64,000 nt of DNA from Planococcus lenghuensis (GTDB taxonomy: Bacteria > Bacillota > Bacilli > Bacillales_A > Planococcaceae), in the NCBI RefSeq assembly GCF_001999905.1, contig NZ_CP019640.1, positions 3,576,001 through 3,640,000 of the forward strand, written 5' to 3'. The stretch's first letter is position 1; every line of letters starts with the position of its first letter. The notes under the pieces were generated by a model. The model ran no database searches, had not been told where the DNA came from, and saw only the letters and a list, made by a program, of their open reading frames with translations. Shown one piece after another: positions 24,142 to 32,734 of this stretch. A program made the translations under genes and the position numbers.

Positions 24142-25578
24142 TTAAGCTATATTGAGTCCGCTGTTTTTCTGCTTCACTTTGCGGTGTCTGATGATCTGTG
24201 CTGCATACCACAGGACAACCGGGACAGTGAGTGTTGCACCAATGATGACCGACAGATTGTAATCGAGTCCGAGCCCCTCCGGCGCATAGAAGATGTACGT
24301 GCACACAACGCCGGTCATGAAACTTGCCGGAACACCTGCAATCCAGTGCTGTTTATGCAGTTTCAATAAGTACATCGCAGCGGTCCACAGCATGACCGTC
24401 GCGACGACCTGATTCGTCCAGCCGACATAGCGCCACAGGAATGTGTAGTCGATTGTCGCCATATAGAATGTCGGAACTGCCAATGGAATTGTCACGAGCA
24501 GGACCTTCATCTTGCCGTCCATATTCATGAATTTCGACAGGATATCTGTCGCAATCATACGCGATGAACGAAGCGCTGTATCGCCTGTCGTGATCGGCAG
24601 GATGATGACACCGAAGATGGCCAGGATGCCGCCGACTGTGCCGAGAAGCGATGTCGAGATTTCATTGACCACACCGGATGGCCCGCCGGCTTCGAGCGCC
24701 GCTGCGAGTCCTTCCGTTCCATTGAAGAAGGCCATCCCTGCGGCTGCCCATACAAGTGCGATAATTCCTTCAATGATCATCGCTCCGTAGAAAATTTTAC
24801 GTCCGTCTGTTTCTTTCTTCATCGTACAGGCCACAATCGGACTCTGTGTGCAATGGAAGCCGGAGATGGCACCGCATGAAATGGTGACCATCAGCAGCGG
24901 CCAGAGCGGCAGGTTAGCCGGATGCAGGCTGTCGAGCGTCAGATTCGGCAGTTGCTTACCCGAAAATACAAGCGCCACTGCGACGGCAATCGCCATGATC
25001 AGCAGGATGCCGCCGAGGAGCGGATAAATCCGGCCGATGATCCGGTTCACCGGTAAAACCGTGGCCAGGATAAAATAACCGAAAATCAGGCTGAGAGCCA
25101 CGATGAAGCTGATTGGGGTGATTTGTGAAATGAGCTGCGCCGGGCCTGCTGTGAAAGCAGCCGCCACCAGCAGCATGAGTACAAGTGACAGGACATTGAT
25201 GAATGTCCGGATGTGTTTGCCTAAATACTTGCCGACCAGCGTCGGGAACTGCGCGCCGCCGTGGCGGAGTGACATCATGCCAGACATATAATCGTGGACG
25301 CCGCCTGCAAAGATGCAGCCGACCACGATCCAGATAAACGCGACCGGTCCGTACAGCGCTCCTGCCACTGCGCCGTAGATCGGACCGAGTCCTGCGATAT
25401 TCAGTAATTGGATCAAGTTGCCTTTCCACCAATTCATCGGCACGTAATCGAGATTGTCCCGTTTTGTGTATGCCGGTGTGGGTGTATCGTCATTGACCAC
25501 AAACACCCGTTCAACAAACTTCCCGTAAACCATGTAGCCGATTATCAATAATGCAATTGCACCTAAAAATGTTGCCAT
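24142..25578 (-). CDS. cstA: CstA-family carbon starvation / pyruvate-peptide transporter
   Basis: 478 residues, about 13 predicted membrane helices. The CstA signature runs from NWWKGNLIQLLNIAGLGPIYGAVAGALYGP near residue 50 through GGVHDYMSGMMSLRHGG and ISCGAISGFHCTQSPIVA. It is the short form of the family (long forms exceed 650 residues); members import pyruvate or peptides during carbon limitation. GGAGGCC precedes the ATG. A good cre site lies about 140 bases upstream, so catabolite repression through CcpA is likely. Monocistronic. Confidence 0.9.
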   Translation of the reverse strand: MATFLGAIALLIIGYMVYGKFVERVFVVNDDTPTPAYTKRDNLDYVPMNWWKGNLIQLLNIAGLGPIYGAVAGALYGPVAFIWIVVGCIFAGGVHDYMSGMMSLRHGGAQFPTLVGKYLGKHIRTFINVLSLVLMLLVAAAFTAGPAQLISQITPISFIVALSLIFGYFILATVLPVNRIIGRIYPLLGGILLIMAIAVAVALVFSGKQLPNLTLDSLHPANLPLWPLLMVTISCGAISGFHCTQSPIVACTMKKETDGRKIFYGAMIIEGIIALVWAAAGMAFFNGTEGLAAALEAGGPSGVVNEISTSLLGTVGGILAIFGVIILPITTGDTALRSSRMIATDILSKFMNMDGKMKVLLVTIPLAVPTFYMATIDYTFLWRYVGWTNQVVATVMLWTAAMYLLKLHKQHWIAGVPASFMTGVVCTYIFYAPEGLGLDYNLSVIIGATLTVPVVLWYAAQIIRHRKVKQKNSGLNIA

Positions 25579-26024
25579 GTCCGTGGCCTCCTTCTGTATC
25601 TCTCGCTGAAAATAATATTAGGATAACAAAGGCGGCAGACATTGTATACACTTTTCTAACAAGTAATAAAATTCTTTTTCCTTTTTGTGAAAAGTGGCGC
25701 GAGCCCTTGGCGTTAAAGCGTTTTCATCGTATGGAAGTGGGGGCGTTTTTCAACAGAAGGCATTGGAACGGATTAATTTTCAATTTGATCAATCAACTGA
25801 TTTCCGGTCTTTTCATTTTCGCAATCAAGTGAATGGCACGTACCAAGAGCGATGCAGCCAGCCCCAAATTCCACTGTCCTCCAACGGTAAACCGTTATTT
25901 GTCTCGATTTACTCTTTTTATTTGAGCAAGGCGGAAATCGATGCATTTTGCAGAAATTTTACGATTACAGCGCTGGTCAGCGGGAATGCCGTCCAAGCTG
26001 CAAAAAAGACGGAAACATCTAAAC
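25579..26024. other. Intergenic region upstream of cstA
   Basis: About 450 bases with no convincing gene. It contains the cstA ribosome site, a TATACAAT-like -10 on the minus strand near 25641-25648, and a cre site at 25713-25726. Farther right (25918 to about 26030, minus strand) is an open stretch that would encode a hydrophobic tail ending FLQNASISALLK, but without a start codon or ribosome site. Confidence 0.4.
25713..25726 (-). promoter_or_regulatory. cre (CcpA) site upstream of cstA
   Basis: TTAAAGCGTTTTCA matches the consensus TGWAARCGYTWNCW at 13 of 14 positions. CcpA control of carbon-starvation transporters is known in Bacillus, so the placement makes sense. Confidence 0.6.
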
Positions 26025-26061
26025 GAAAAAAAGCACGTTCGAATGAATACTTCGGACGTGC
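26025..26061 (-). terminator. Terminator of the secreted TIM-barrel-like protein gene
   Basis: GCACGTCCGAA / TTCGAACGTGC (one mismatch) followed by seven T residues on the minus strand. Confidence 0.8.
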
Positions 26062-26084
26062 CTTTCAGTTATACCATACAGCTT

Positions 26085-26969
26085 CTACGGCTTCATCGTC
26101 ATCCAGCTGCCGACATGATGAACCGCGATGCCGTTATAGCTTGCTGTGCCGTTGTATTGTTGCTGGACTAACGAGAGCTGTTTGTTCATATAGGCCTCTC
26201 CTTCTTCGAAGAACGAGAGGTATGCGCCTTCTGCGGTCTGTCCGGTTTCGACTCCAATAACAAGGCTCTTTCCGTGTTTTCCTGCAAATGCAACTTCATT
26301 GCGCGCAAATTCACCGATAAGCGCGGCGCTGTCCCGGTAAGCCATGATGGTGACACTGTCAGTCGCCGCAATGACCCATTCCGCCAAAATCCCAATCCCG
26401 AACTGATTTTTATAGGAAATCTCATCAAACCAGAAGGCCATATCCACTTCGATCGGCAGGCTGAGTGCTGCAGCGTTATCCGCTGCCCGGCTGAGCAAGG
26501 CCTGATAAGACTTAACAGTAGCCGCCTGGTTCGATGCCCAGTCGCTGTACAGATACGGCTCAACATCGAGATGGATGCCGGCGAATTTCTCAGCAGATGC
26601 AGAGCCGGCCTGGTAATGCTGCAGCCAGGTCATCAGCCGGTCCTGCTGGACATAGCCTTTCCGTGACACCCAATTCGGCGCCCCGTCCAGCGCATAAATC
26701 TGTATGCCTTGTACGCCGGCTTCTGCAATGAAACTGCGATAGGCATCCGCCGGCATTTCCTGATCGATCTGTACATAGACTTTATTCAGCTCCTTACTTG
26801 CCAGAAAAGCGAGCGTTCCGGATTCATCCTCCACGAACATCCACGGGTTCCAGAGCCAGGTCGCCCGGTCTTCGGCTGCTGCAGCTTCCACTTGGGCCCC
26901 TCCTGCTCCTTCCGTGATTATGCCAGTACACAAGAAAGCTAAAACACAAACCATCACGATTGTGCGCAT
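26085..26969 (-). CDS. Secreted TIM-barrel-like protein under c-di-GMP riboswitch control
   Basis: About 294 residues. A signal peptide (MRTIVMVCVLAFLCTGII, cleavage near VEAAAA) precedes a single domain with WLWNPWMF, a beta-strand/acid pattern GIHLDVEPYLYSDW, AFWFDEI, VTIMAYRD and GVETGQ. Alternating strands with acidic residues at strand ends (LDVEPY, GVETG) suggest a glycoside-hydrolase-like TIM barrel, perhaps acting on a surface polysaccharide; the exact family is not recognised. ATG 26969 is preceded by GGGAGG; the longer frame from TTG 26990 includes that site. The leader is a c-di-GMP-I riboswitch and the next gene upstream encodes a GGDEF-EAL protein, pointing to a role in the sessile/motile switch or matrix. 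Confidence 0.75.
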   Translation of the reverse strand: MRTIVMVCVLAFLCTGIITEGAGGAQVEAAAAEDRATWLWNPWMFVEDESGTLAFLASKELNKVYVQIDQEMPADAYRSFIAEAGVQGIQIYALDGAPNWVSRKGYVQQDRLMTWLQHYQAGSASAEKFAGIHLDVEPYLYSDWASNQAATVKSYQALLSRAADNAAALSLPIEVDMAFWFDEISYKNQFGIGILAEWVIAATDSVTIMAYRDSAALIGEFARNEVAFAGKHGKSLVIGVETGQTAEGAYLSFFEEGEAYMNKQLSLVQQQYNGTASYNGIAVHHVGSWMTMKP

Positions 26970-27002
26970 ATTCAATTTTCCTCCCTTCAAGATCCCGGAC
27001 TC

Positions 27003-27098
27003 CTGAAGGGAACCTGGCAGCCTGACTTCCGTACGCCGACCGGCGGTTAGGTTCGCGGCTTTGCGTCCTTTCCTTTCGGAGAAGTTTGCCTTTTTCAG
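27003..27098 (-). ncRNA. c-di-GMP-I (GEMM) riboswitch
   Basis: On the minus strand the aptamer shows the conserved pieces in order: GGCAAAC, a CGAAAG tetraloop-type turn, GGACGCAAAGCC, CCTAA, a variable hairpin, and GCTGCCAGGTT (the tetraloop receptor side). The closing P1 can form from CTGAA (27094-27098) and TTCAG (27003-27007). Downstream, CCCTTCA can pair with TGAAGGG at 26982-26988, which overlaps the GAAGGGAGG ribosome site of the secreted protein. Ligand-stabilised P1 would occupy TTCAG and leave the ribosome site free, so an ON switch at translation is inferred. Confidence 0.88.
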
Positions 27099-27162
27099 TT
27101 GGTTTAAAGATAATGGATCCGTGTTACCGGCCTGCAGGTAATTTATGTTTTAAGCCCGTTTT

Positions 27163-29352
27163 TCAGCTGTATACAAAGCCTTTATCTATCAGCAGATGAA
27201 ACTCTCCTGCAGCAAGCGGCTTGCTGAACAGGTATCCCTGTGCTTCATCGCTATTATGCTGCTTCAGGAAGTGAAGCTGCTCTTCTGTCTCCACGCCTTC
27301 TGCGATAACTTTCATGCCAAGGGTATGGGCCATTGAAATAATCGTCGCTGCAATATTTTTATTGCCATTCGTCCCGGAAATTTCCCGGATGAATGTCTGG
27401 TCGATCTTTAAATGATCAATCGGGAATTCCTTCAGGCAGTTGAGCGAGCTGTATCCGGTCCCGAAATCATCCATGGAGATGTTGATGCCCATACTTTTCA
27501 ATTGATACAGAATGGAACTCGCTTTCTTTACGTTCATCGTCATGCTTTCTGTAATTTCGATTGTCAGCCTGGTCGGATCAGTTTCCGTTTCCCGCAGGAT
27601 TCCCTGGATGATTTTCAGCAGATTCGGCTGATAAAATTGCCGGATCGACAAATTTACAGCCAAGGTGAACCGTTCAGTATCGGCGAATTGCCATTTTTTC
27701 AGCTCTTTGCATGCCATCCGCAGAATACGCTCGCCAAGCGGAAGGATGAGACCGGTTTCTTCTGCAATCGGGATGAACTGGTCAGGCGGGATGCTGCCAA
27801 GTTCGGGATGATCCCAGCGGGTCAGCGCCTCGGCACCGACCAGCTGCCCTGAAACCAAATCGACAATCGGCTGATAGCGGAGAGAAAACTGCTCTGAATC
27901 AATGGCTTTCCGAAGCTCATTTTCAATTTGCAGCCGGTCATAGATCCGACTGTTAAGGGATTCGTCGTAGAATTGAAAATTGTTTTTACCTTCTTTTTTC
28001 GCCTGATACATCGCAAGGTCCGCTTTTCTGATCAGCTCTTCCGGACAGCTGCCATCCGGCGGGTACAGACAAATGCCGATGCTCGGTGTGATGAAAATTT
28101 CATGCCCTCCCACCTCGAAAGGGCGGGCCAGAGCATTCAGCACGCGATCAGCGACAATTGTCGCTTCTTTTTTCGATGCTCCTTCAAGAAGAATCGCAAA
28201 TTCATCGCCACCTTGCCTGGAAGCCGTATCAGTTTTTCGGATGCATGCCTCCATTCGCCTGGCCACCTGATTCAGAAGGGCATCTCCTACGTTGTGGCCC
28301 AGCGTGTCATTAATCAATTTGAAACGGTCCAGATCCATATACAGCAGGACAACCGTCTCTTCCGCAGTCGCTTTACACCTGCTGATCGCTTCCGTCAGCC
28401 GCTCATTGAATAGCTGTTTATTGGGCAGACCGGTCAGTGCATCATGAAAAGCCATGAACTTAATCTGTTCTTCCGCCCGGTAATGTTGGATGGCCAAGCT
28501 TGTCAGGTGCGTCGCTTTCTCAATGATCTGCATATCCGTTGTGGTCGGTGTCCGGCTGCTTGTGTAGTAGATTGCAAAGACACCAAGCACTTTCCGCTGA
28601 CTGTCCCGGACCGGCGAAGACCAGCAGGCCCGCAGCCCGTGTTTGAGCGGCACTTCTTTATATAAGGCCCAGCGGGGGTCAGAATCGATATCAGCTGAAA
28701 TGACCCGGCAGTTTAAATAAGCTGCCGTTCCGCATGAAGCTGCATCCGGACCGATCGGCATGTTATCGATCATTCTCACATATTCATTCGGAAGGTTTCG
28801 TGTAGTGCCTGCGTTCAGATGGGTACCTTCTTCATTTGTCAGCAGAATGGATCCCAGTGCCCCTTCTGAAATGGTTTCCACAATGGTGATGATCCGGTCG
28901 AGCACGGCTGAAAGCGGTTCTCCCTGCGCAATCATTTCGAGCACTTTGTTTTGTCCATTCAGCAGAAGTTCGAGGTTGTTTCTCTCCGTTACATCCTTGG
29001 CTGTCCCGACGATGCCTTTCACTTCGCCGTCTATGTAAATCGGTGCAGCTGTGATGGACAATTCAATTCCGCTTCCGTCTTTTGCTTTAATGATCGTATC
29101 GAATTGCTCCCGGCTGCCCCGCAGTACCCGCTGAAAAAGCGCCATCGTTTCAGGCAGGAACTTTTCATCGATTAGTGCTGTAAATGGAAGTTGAATCACT
29201 TCCTTTTCCATGTAACCCGTTGTTTCTTCCGCCACTTCATTGAACAACTGGAACTGACCTTCCGCATTCAGAGCATAACAGGCGTCCGGGTTGTAATCGA
29301 ACAGTGACTTATAGATGTCGAACAGTGAATCCGAGCGGAGTAAAGATTCCAT
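27163..29352 (-). CDS. PAS-GAF-GGDEF-EAL c-di-GMP turnover protein
   Basis: 729 residues. PAS (about 15-130, with GIVGTAKDVTERNN at its end), GAF (about 150-300, with CGTAAYLNCRVISADI), GGDEF (about 310-475, active site RQGGDEF) and EAL (about 485-729). EAL catalytic elements are complete: EALTRW, AVNLSIRQF, IEITES, DDFGTGYSS, LKIDQTFI and AEGVETEEQ. Both domains could be active, so it may make or break c-di-GMP depending on signals sensed by PAS/GAF. No membrane segment. ATG 29352 follows AGGTGA; a longer TTG start is less likely. Upstream neighbour of the riboswitch-controlled secreted protein. Confidence 0.92.
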   Translation of the reverse strand: MESLLRSDSLFDIYKSLFDYNPDACYALNAEGQFQLFNEVAEETTGYMEKEVIQLPFTALIDEKFLPETMALFQRVLRGSREQFDTIIKAKDGSGIELSITAAPIYIDGEVKGIVGTAKDVTERNNLELLLNGQNKVLEMIAQGEPLSAVLDRIITIVETISEGALGSILLTNEEGTHLNAGTTRNLPNEYVRMIDNMPIGPDAASCGTAAYLNCRVISADIDSDPRWALYKEVPLKHGLRACWSSPVRDSQRKVLGVFAIYYTSSRTPTTTDMQIIEKATHLTSLAIQHYRAEEQIKFMAFHDALTGLPNKQLFNERLTEAISRCKATAEETVVLLYMDLDRFKLINDTLGHNVGDALLNQVARRMEACIRKTDTASRQGGDEFAILLEGASKKEATIVADRVLNALARPFEVGGHEIFITPSIGICLYPPDGSCPEELIRKADLAMYQAKKEGKNNFQFYDESLNSRIYDRLQIENELRKAIDSEQFSLRYQPIVDLVSGQLVGAEALTRWDHPELGSIPPDQFIPIAEETGLILPLGERILRMACKELKKWQFADTERFTLAVNLSIRQFYQPNLLKIIQGILRETETDPTRLTIEITESMTMNVKKASSILYQLKSMGINISMDDFGTGYSSLNCLKEFPIDHLKIDQTFIREISGTNGNKNIAATIISMAHTLGMKVIAEGVETEEQLHFLKQHNSDEAQGYLFSKPLAAGEFHLLIDKGFVYS

Positions 29353-29688
29353 TTTTTCACCTGTCTTTTCTGAAATTAACAATAGCGTTTGCTACGCAGT
29401 TACGTTTTATTTCCCCGAACATATTAAGTATTTTGACTATAATTTTTATCTATCTAAATTAGCTTAAAAGTACTAATTTAACCAATTATACAGAAGCGTT
29501 TACTCATTGAGAAGTGTAAATTTTAAACATATTGTTTCTTCGTGTTTTATATATTGCAAAGGACCTTAGAAAGATAACAAAAAGAACCGGCATTCGTGAA
29601 TGCCGGTCTTTGTTTCAAGTTACCAGCTTAATTGCTCAGCTGATCTATTCATATTGGAGTTCGCCGGATTTAATAATCATCACATTCA
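29353..29688. other. AT-rich intergenic region
   Basis: About 335 bases without a gene. It includes the presumed promoter zone of the GGDEF-EAL gene (TATAGT on the minus strand near 29438) and the terminator of the ABC exporter operon at 29586-29607. Nothing else recognised. Confidence 0.4.
29586..29607 (-). terminator. Terminator of the ABC exporter operon
   Basis: ACCGGCATTC / GAATGCCGGT stem with T-rich tail TTCTTTTTG on the minus strand. Confidence 0.75.
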
Positions 29689-31347
29689 TCAACCGGCTTC
29701 CGCTTGTTTTGCCGGGTGCTTCCGTTTTTCAGCAACAGGAAACATCCCCCGCCACCCGATGAACACAGCTACGGCCAATACGCCGGCATATAGGTAATTG
29801 CCGAAAGGAATCATCACGAATACAAGATGAACAAGTGCAAAGCCGCCGGTTATCAGTCCGAGTCCGAACATTTTTGCGCCATTCGCTTCATGGGCAAATT
29901 CGAAGGACCTGGAAAACGGATATGTTTCATCCCGGATAAAATGATGCGTCAGCAAAACCTGCAGCACAGCGCTGAGAAAAACTGCGATCAACCCAGGGAT
30001 AATCTCCGGAGAGAACAGCCAGATGAAGACGGCGCTCAACAATAAAAACACCGGCAAGTACAGCAGAACAATGAATGCCTTCAGTGCACCGCTGTATGCA
30101 GCTCCTTCATGCCGGACCGGCGCAGCCCTGAACAGCCAGCTGCCTTTATAACCCTCAGAGAATTTCAGCATCAGCAAGGCATTCGGAATAATAAAATTGC
30201 TGAAATAAACGGTCAGGTACCCATTGCCCGTCCGGTCAGCGGCAAATCCGCTGGCACCCGGATCATTCCACAGAAAGAGAAATGGAAAGACGAGCGCCAT
30301 GCCCAGTGCCGGGTATACTTTCAGCTTAAATTCCCGCTCCCGCTTCATAAGAAGTGCCCCAAAGCGGAAAAACACCCGCTCCTCCTCTGTCCGGCACAGC
30401 AGGAACGCCCATGTCCGGTTAAGCCGGTTTTTCTTCGGTTTACGTTCGGCTGTGCTGCTCATCAGTTTTTCGAGATTCCGCTCAAATGACGGCATGCCTT
30501 TCAGGTAAATCCCTGCTGCCACAAGGGGTACCATGACCGACAGCACGGAGAACAGCAGGACATACCCGGCAGTATTGCCGGCAAGCAGCAACTCAAAAGG
30601 CGCCCCGTACCACAGGGGCGGCAGAAGCACGTGCCACCAGCTGAATTCATACACTGCATTCATATCCGTAAATTCAAATGATCGGGCCAGCACCTGATAT
30701 CCGACGACAACAGCGACCGACAGCAGAATCTGCACATAATTGATGATATCTTTCAGCCGTTCACCGTCCAAAAAGCGCAGGACGAGCAAATACAGAAGAG
30801 AAGTTGCAACGACCGATAGCAGCATTGCCAACCCGATCTCCACGAGGAAAATCAGCAAAAATCCAATGCCATGCTGCACCAGTCCGACAATGAGCGGGAC
30901 TGCCGAAAATGTACCCGTTATGAAGGAGACATACACCAGGATGTGGACAATTTTCGCAGCGCTGACCGTCCGCTGACTGACCGGCTTTGTCTGAAGAATA
31001 TTCCGGTCCCGCACATCCAGCAGGACTGATGAAAAATCCGCGATCATCGCTGTTGTAAGCACAAACAGCAGAAGCGCGAACGCAATGCTCATGTTATACA
31101 TATAACTGATATCCGTCGAAATGACCGGTATCAGGATGAGGCTGTATAATGCATAGATCCATAGGGACTTCAGAAACTGATTGCCCTTTTTTTCCCGGCG
31201 CGCATCATTAAAGACCGACGGCGTCCTCCGTCCGTCCATCGTAAATTTCATGCGCAGAATGATTTCCATTGCCCGGTAGTCAATCCCAAGCCTGCTGAAG
31301 AGCCAGCGCAGTTTCGCCAATAGTTTCAGCGTCTGGAATTCACCCAT
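29689..31347 (-). CDS. ABC-2 type exporter permease
   Basis: About 552 residues with roughly 12 predicted membrane segments, including clusters near residues 75-130, 150-250 and 390-540. It resembles the Bacillus YthQ-type permeases paired with single ATPases. The start is ATG 31347, nine bases after GGAG and overlapping the ATPase stop by eight bases, so translation is coupled. Partner of the upstream ATPase; substrate unknown. Confidence 0.85.
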   Translation of the reverse strand: MGEFQTLKLLAKLRWLFSRLGIDYRAMEIILRMKFTMDGRRTPSVFNDARREKKGNQFLKSLWIYALYSLILIPVISTDISYMYNMSIAFALLLFVLTTAMIADFSSVLLDVRDRNILQTKPVSQRTVSAAKIVHILVYVSFITGTFSAVPLIVGLVQHGIGFLLIFLVEIGLAMLLSVVATSLLYLLVLRFLDGERLKDIINYVQILLSVAVVVGYQVLARSFEFTDMNAVYEFSWWHVLLPPLWYGAPFELLLAGNTAGYVLLFSVLSVMVPLVAAGIYLKGMPSFERNLEKLMSSTAERKPKKNRLNRTWAFLLCRTEEERVFFRFGALLMKREREFKLKVYPALGMALVFPFLFLWNDPGASGFAADRTGNGYLTVYFSNFIIPNALLMLKFSEGYKGSWLFRAAPVRHEGAAYSGALKAFIVLLYLPVFLLLSAVFIWLFSPEIIPGLIAVFLSAVLQVLLTHHFIRDETYPFSRSFEFAHEANGAKMFGLGLITGGFALVHLVFVMIPFGNYLYAGVLAVAVFIGWRGMFPVAEKRKHPAKQAEAG

Positions 31348-32140
31348 GGGCATCTTCTCCATGAACAATCGATACAAATGACTGGGCTTTATTCCGATGT
31401 TCAGTAAAACCGGTCAACTGATTGAAAATGCCGGTCAGCGTCCCTTCCTTGCTCATATCCTGCAATTCCTGGAATGTCCCGTCCGCAATGACTTCTCCCC
31501 CAACGAGCAGGACGATCCGGCTGCTGATCTTTTCCACGAGATCCATGATGTGCGACGAATAGAAAATCGTTTTTCCCTGCGCCGCCAGCTGGGCCAGAAT
31601 TTCCTGGATCACAGCTATGCTGTTGGCATCCAGACCGCTCAGCGGTTCATCGAGAAACAGCAGATCCGGATCATGCAGCAGGCTCGCAATGATCAGCACT
31701 TTTTGTTTCATCCCTTTTGAAAACGAAGACAGCCGGGAGTTAATGACACCTTCCAGTTCAAACTCCTGCATCAGGCGCACCGCTTTTTCCTTTGCCGCAT
31801 CTCTTTCCATTCCGTACAGTTCCGCTGTGAACAGCAGGTATTCGCCGGCTGTCAGGTTATCGTAAATCTCAGCGTTCTCCGGCACGTAGCCGATTCTCCG
31901 TTTGTAGAACGGATCGCCGGCAGCCACATTTACGCCGAATATCTCCACTTCGCCTTCATAGCGGTCAATCAGTCCAAGCATGATTTTGACAGTCGTGCTT
32001 TTGCCCGCGCCATTTGGTCCGATATATCCAATGATCTGGCCTTTCTGCACTTCGAGATTCACTCCGTTCAGTACCCGCTTCCCGCCGTAATTCATTTTCA
32101 AGTCTCGGATTGACAGGATTGTTTCGTGCGCAGTATCCAT
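31340..32140 (-). CDS. ABC transporter ATP-binding protein
   Basis: 266 residues. Walker A GPNGAGKST, Q-loop YVPENAEIYDNLTAGEYL, signature FSKGMKQK, Walker B LLFLDEPLSGLD and switch HIMDLVEK are all intact. ABC-2 exporter type (CcmA/YthP-like). ATG 32140 sits behind GAGGTG; the frame extends upstream without a better site. Forms an operon with the overlapping permease gene. Confidence 0.92.
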   Translation of the reverse strand: MDTAHETILSIRDLKMNYGGKRVLNGVNLEVQKGQIIGYIGPNGAGKSTTVKIMLGLIDRYEGEVEIFGVNVAAGDPFYKRRIGYVPENAEIYDNLTAGEYLLFTAELYGMERDAAKEKAVRLMQEFELEGVINSRLSSFSKGMKQKVLIIASLLHDPDLLFLDEPLSGLDANSIAVIQEILAQLAAQGKTIFYSSHIMDLVEKISSRIVLLVGGEVIADGTFQELQDMSKEGTLTGIFNQLTGFTEHRNKAQSFVSIVHGEDAHG

Positions 32141-32283
32141 GCGTGCACCTCGTTTCTGGTTATGCTGCAACCATATCATAAGTTAAAATTTTCATTCTCT
32201 TCTATTATTATACCAGTTCCAGTTTCAGCAAAAAGAGGATGAAAGCTGAAAAACAGCAGACTTCCCGGCAAAAACAAAAAACA

Positions 32284-32304
32284 CCATGAACACCAGGTTC
32301 ATGG
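32284..32304 (-). terminator. Terminator downstream of the 71-residue ORF
   Basis: CCATGAAC / GTTCATGG with 5-base loop, followed by TGTTTTTTG on the minus strand; originally the end of the sigma-factor operon. Confidence 0.75.
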
Positions 32305-32378
32305 CATAACGGAAACAGCTGTTTTTTAAGTTTTTTAAGCAGGATGTCTTTGTCGGACTTTTGCCGGCAGGTTGAGGC

Positions 32379-32594
32379 TTACAGCCATGGTGCAATGCTT
32401 ACCCGGAGGCTCGGCTGCGGTTTCATGGAAAGGCTGTCAATTGCCCGGAGCAGCCAGCCCGCAGCCAGTTTCGTTTTATCTTCCTCTGTTCGGCGTGTCA
32501 GCAGTGCCGCTCTCAGCCGGACTTTCAGTTCTTGATCCACTTCAATCATGGCACAGGCGCGTTTCAGCAGCCGTTCAGTCTGTTCGGCGTTCAT
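32379..32594 (-). CDS. Small protein encoded after the disrupted sigma factor
   Basis: 71 residues, no signal or membrane segment, rich in Leu/Arg/Glu and probably helical (ERLLKRACAMIEVDQELKVRLR). Its ATG overlaps the original sigma-factor stop codon as ATGA, so it was translationally coupled to that gene and may have modulated it, like small anti-sigma partners. The IS66-family insertion now separates it from its promoter, so it may be silent. Family not recognised. Confidence 0.5.
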   Translation of the reverse strand: MNAEQTERLLKRACAMIEVDQELKVRLRAALLTRRTEEDKTKLAAGWLLRAIDSLSMKPQPSLRVSIAPWL

Positions 32595-32734
32595 CCGTTC
32601 TCCCCCAGACACTTTTTAATGATCAGCCCGATTTTTTTTACGATCCGGCCGGACTTTACCCGCAGCAGATTCTCCTGCAGCTGCAGGATGCCGGCAATTT
32701 CCTTAAAACGCATATTGGCAAAATAGCGAAGATT
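32591..32734 (-). pseudogene. 3' part of IS-disrupted sigma-70-family factor gene
   Basis: Continues the frame of the 5' part beyond the insertion: NLRYFANMRFKEIAGILQLQ followed by ENLLRVKSGRIVKKIG, which is the sigma region 4 helix-turn-helix. It ends with the TGA at 32591-32593 overlapping the next ORF. Joined across the IS with one target-site copy removed, the two parts give one continuous reading frame. Confidence 0.85.

Noticed and set aside
23563-24304. Minus-strand open frames opposite the haem monooxygenase
   Set aside because: The plus-strand gene has a promoter, ribosome site, terminator and family motifs; the antisense frames have none.
25918-26030. Minus-strand hydrophobic stretch ending FLQNASISALLK, possibly a small toxin or gene remnant
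   Set aside because: No start codon or ribosome site in frame and overlaps the terminator of the preceding gene; too little to call.
25694-26260. Plus-strand open frame of 188 codons
   Set aside because: Overlaps the cre site, the terminator and the secreted-protein gene in antisense; composition (Ser/Arg-rich) is typical of a shadow frame.
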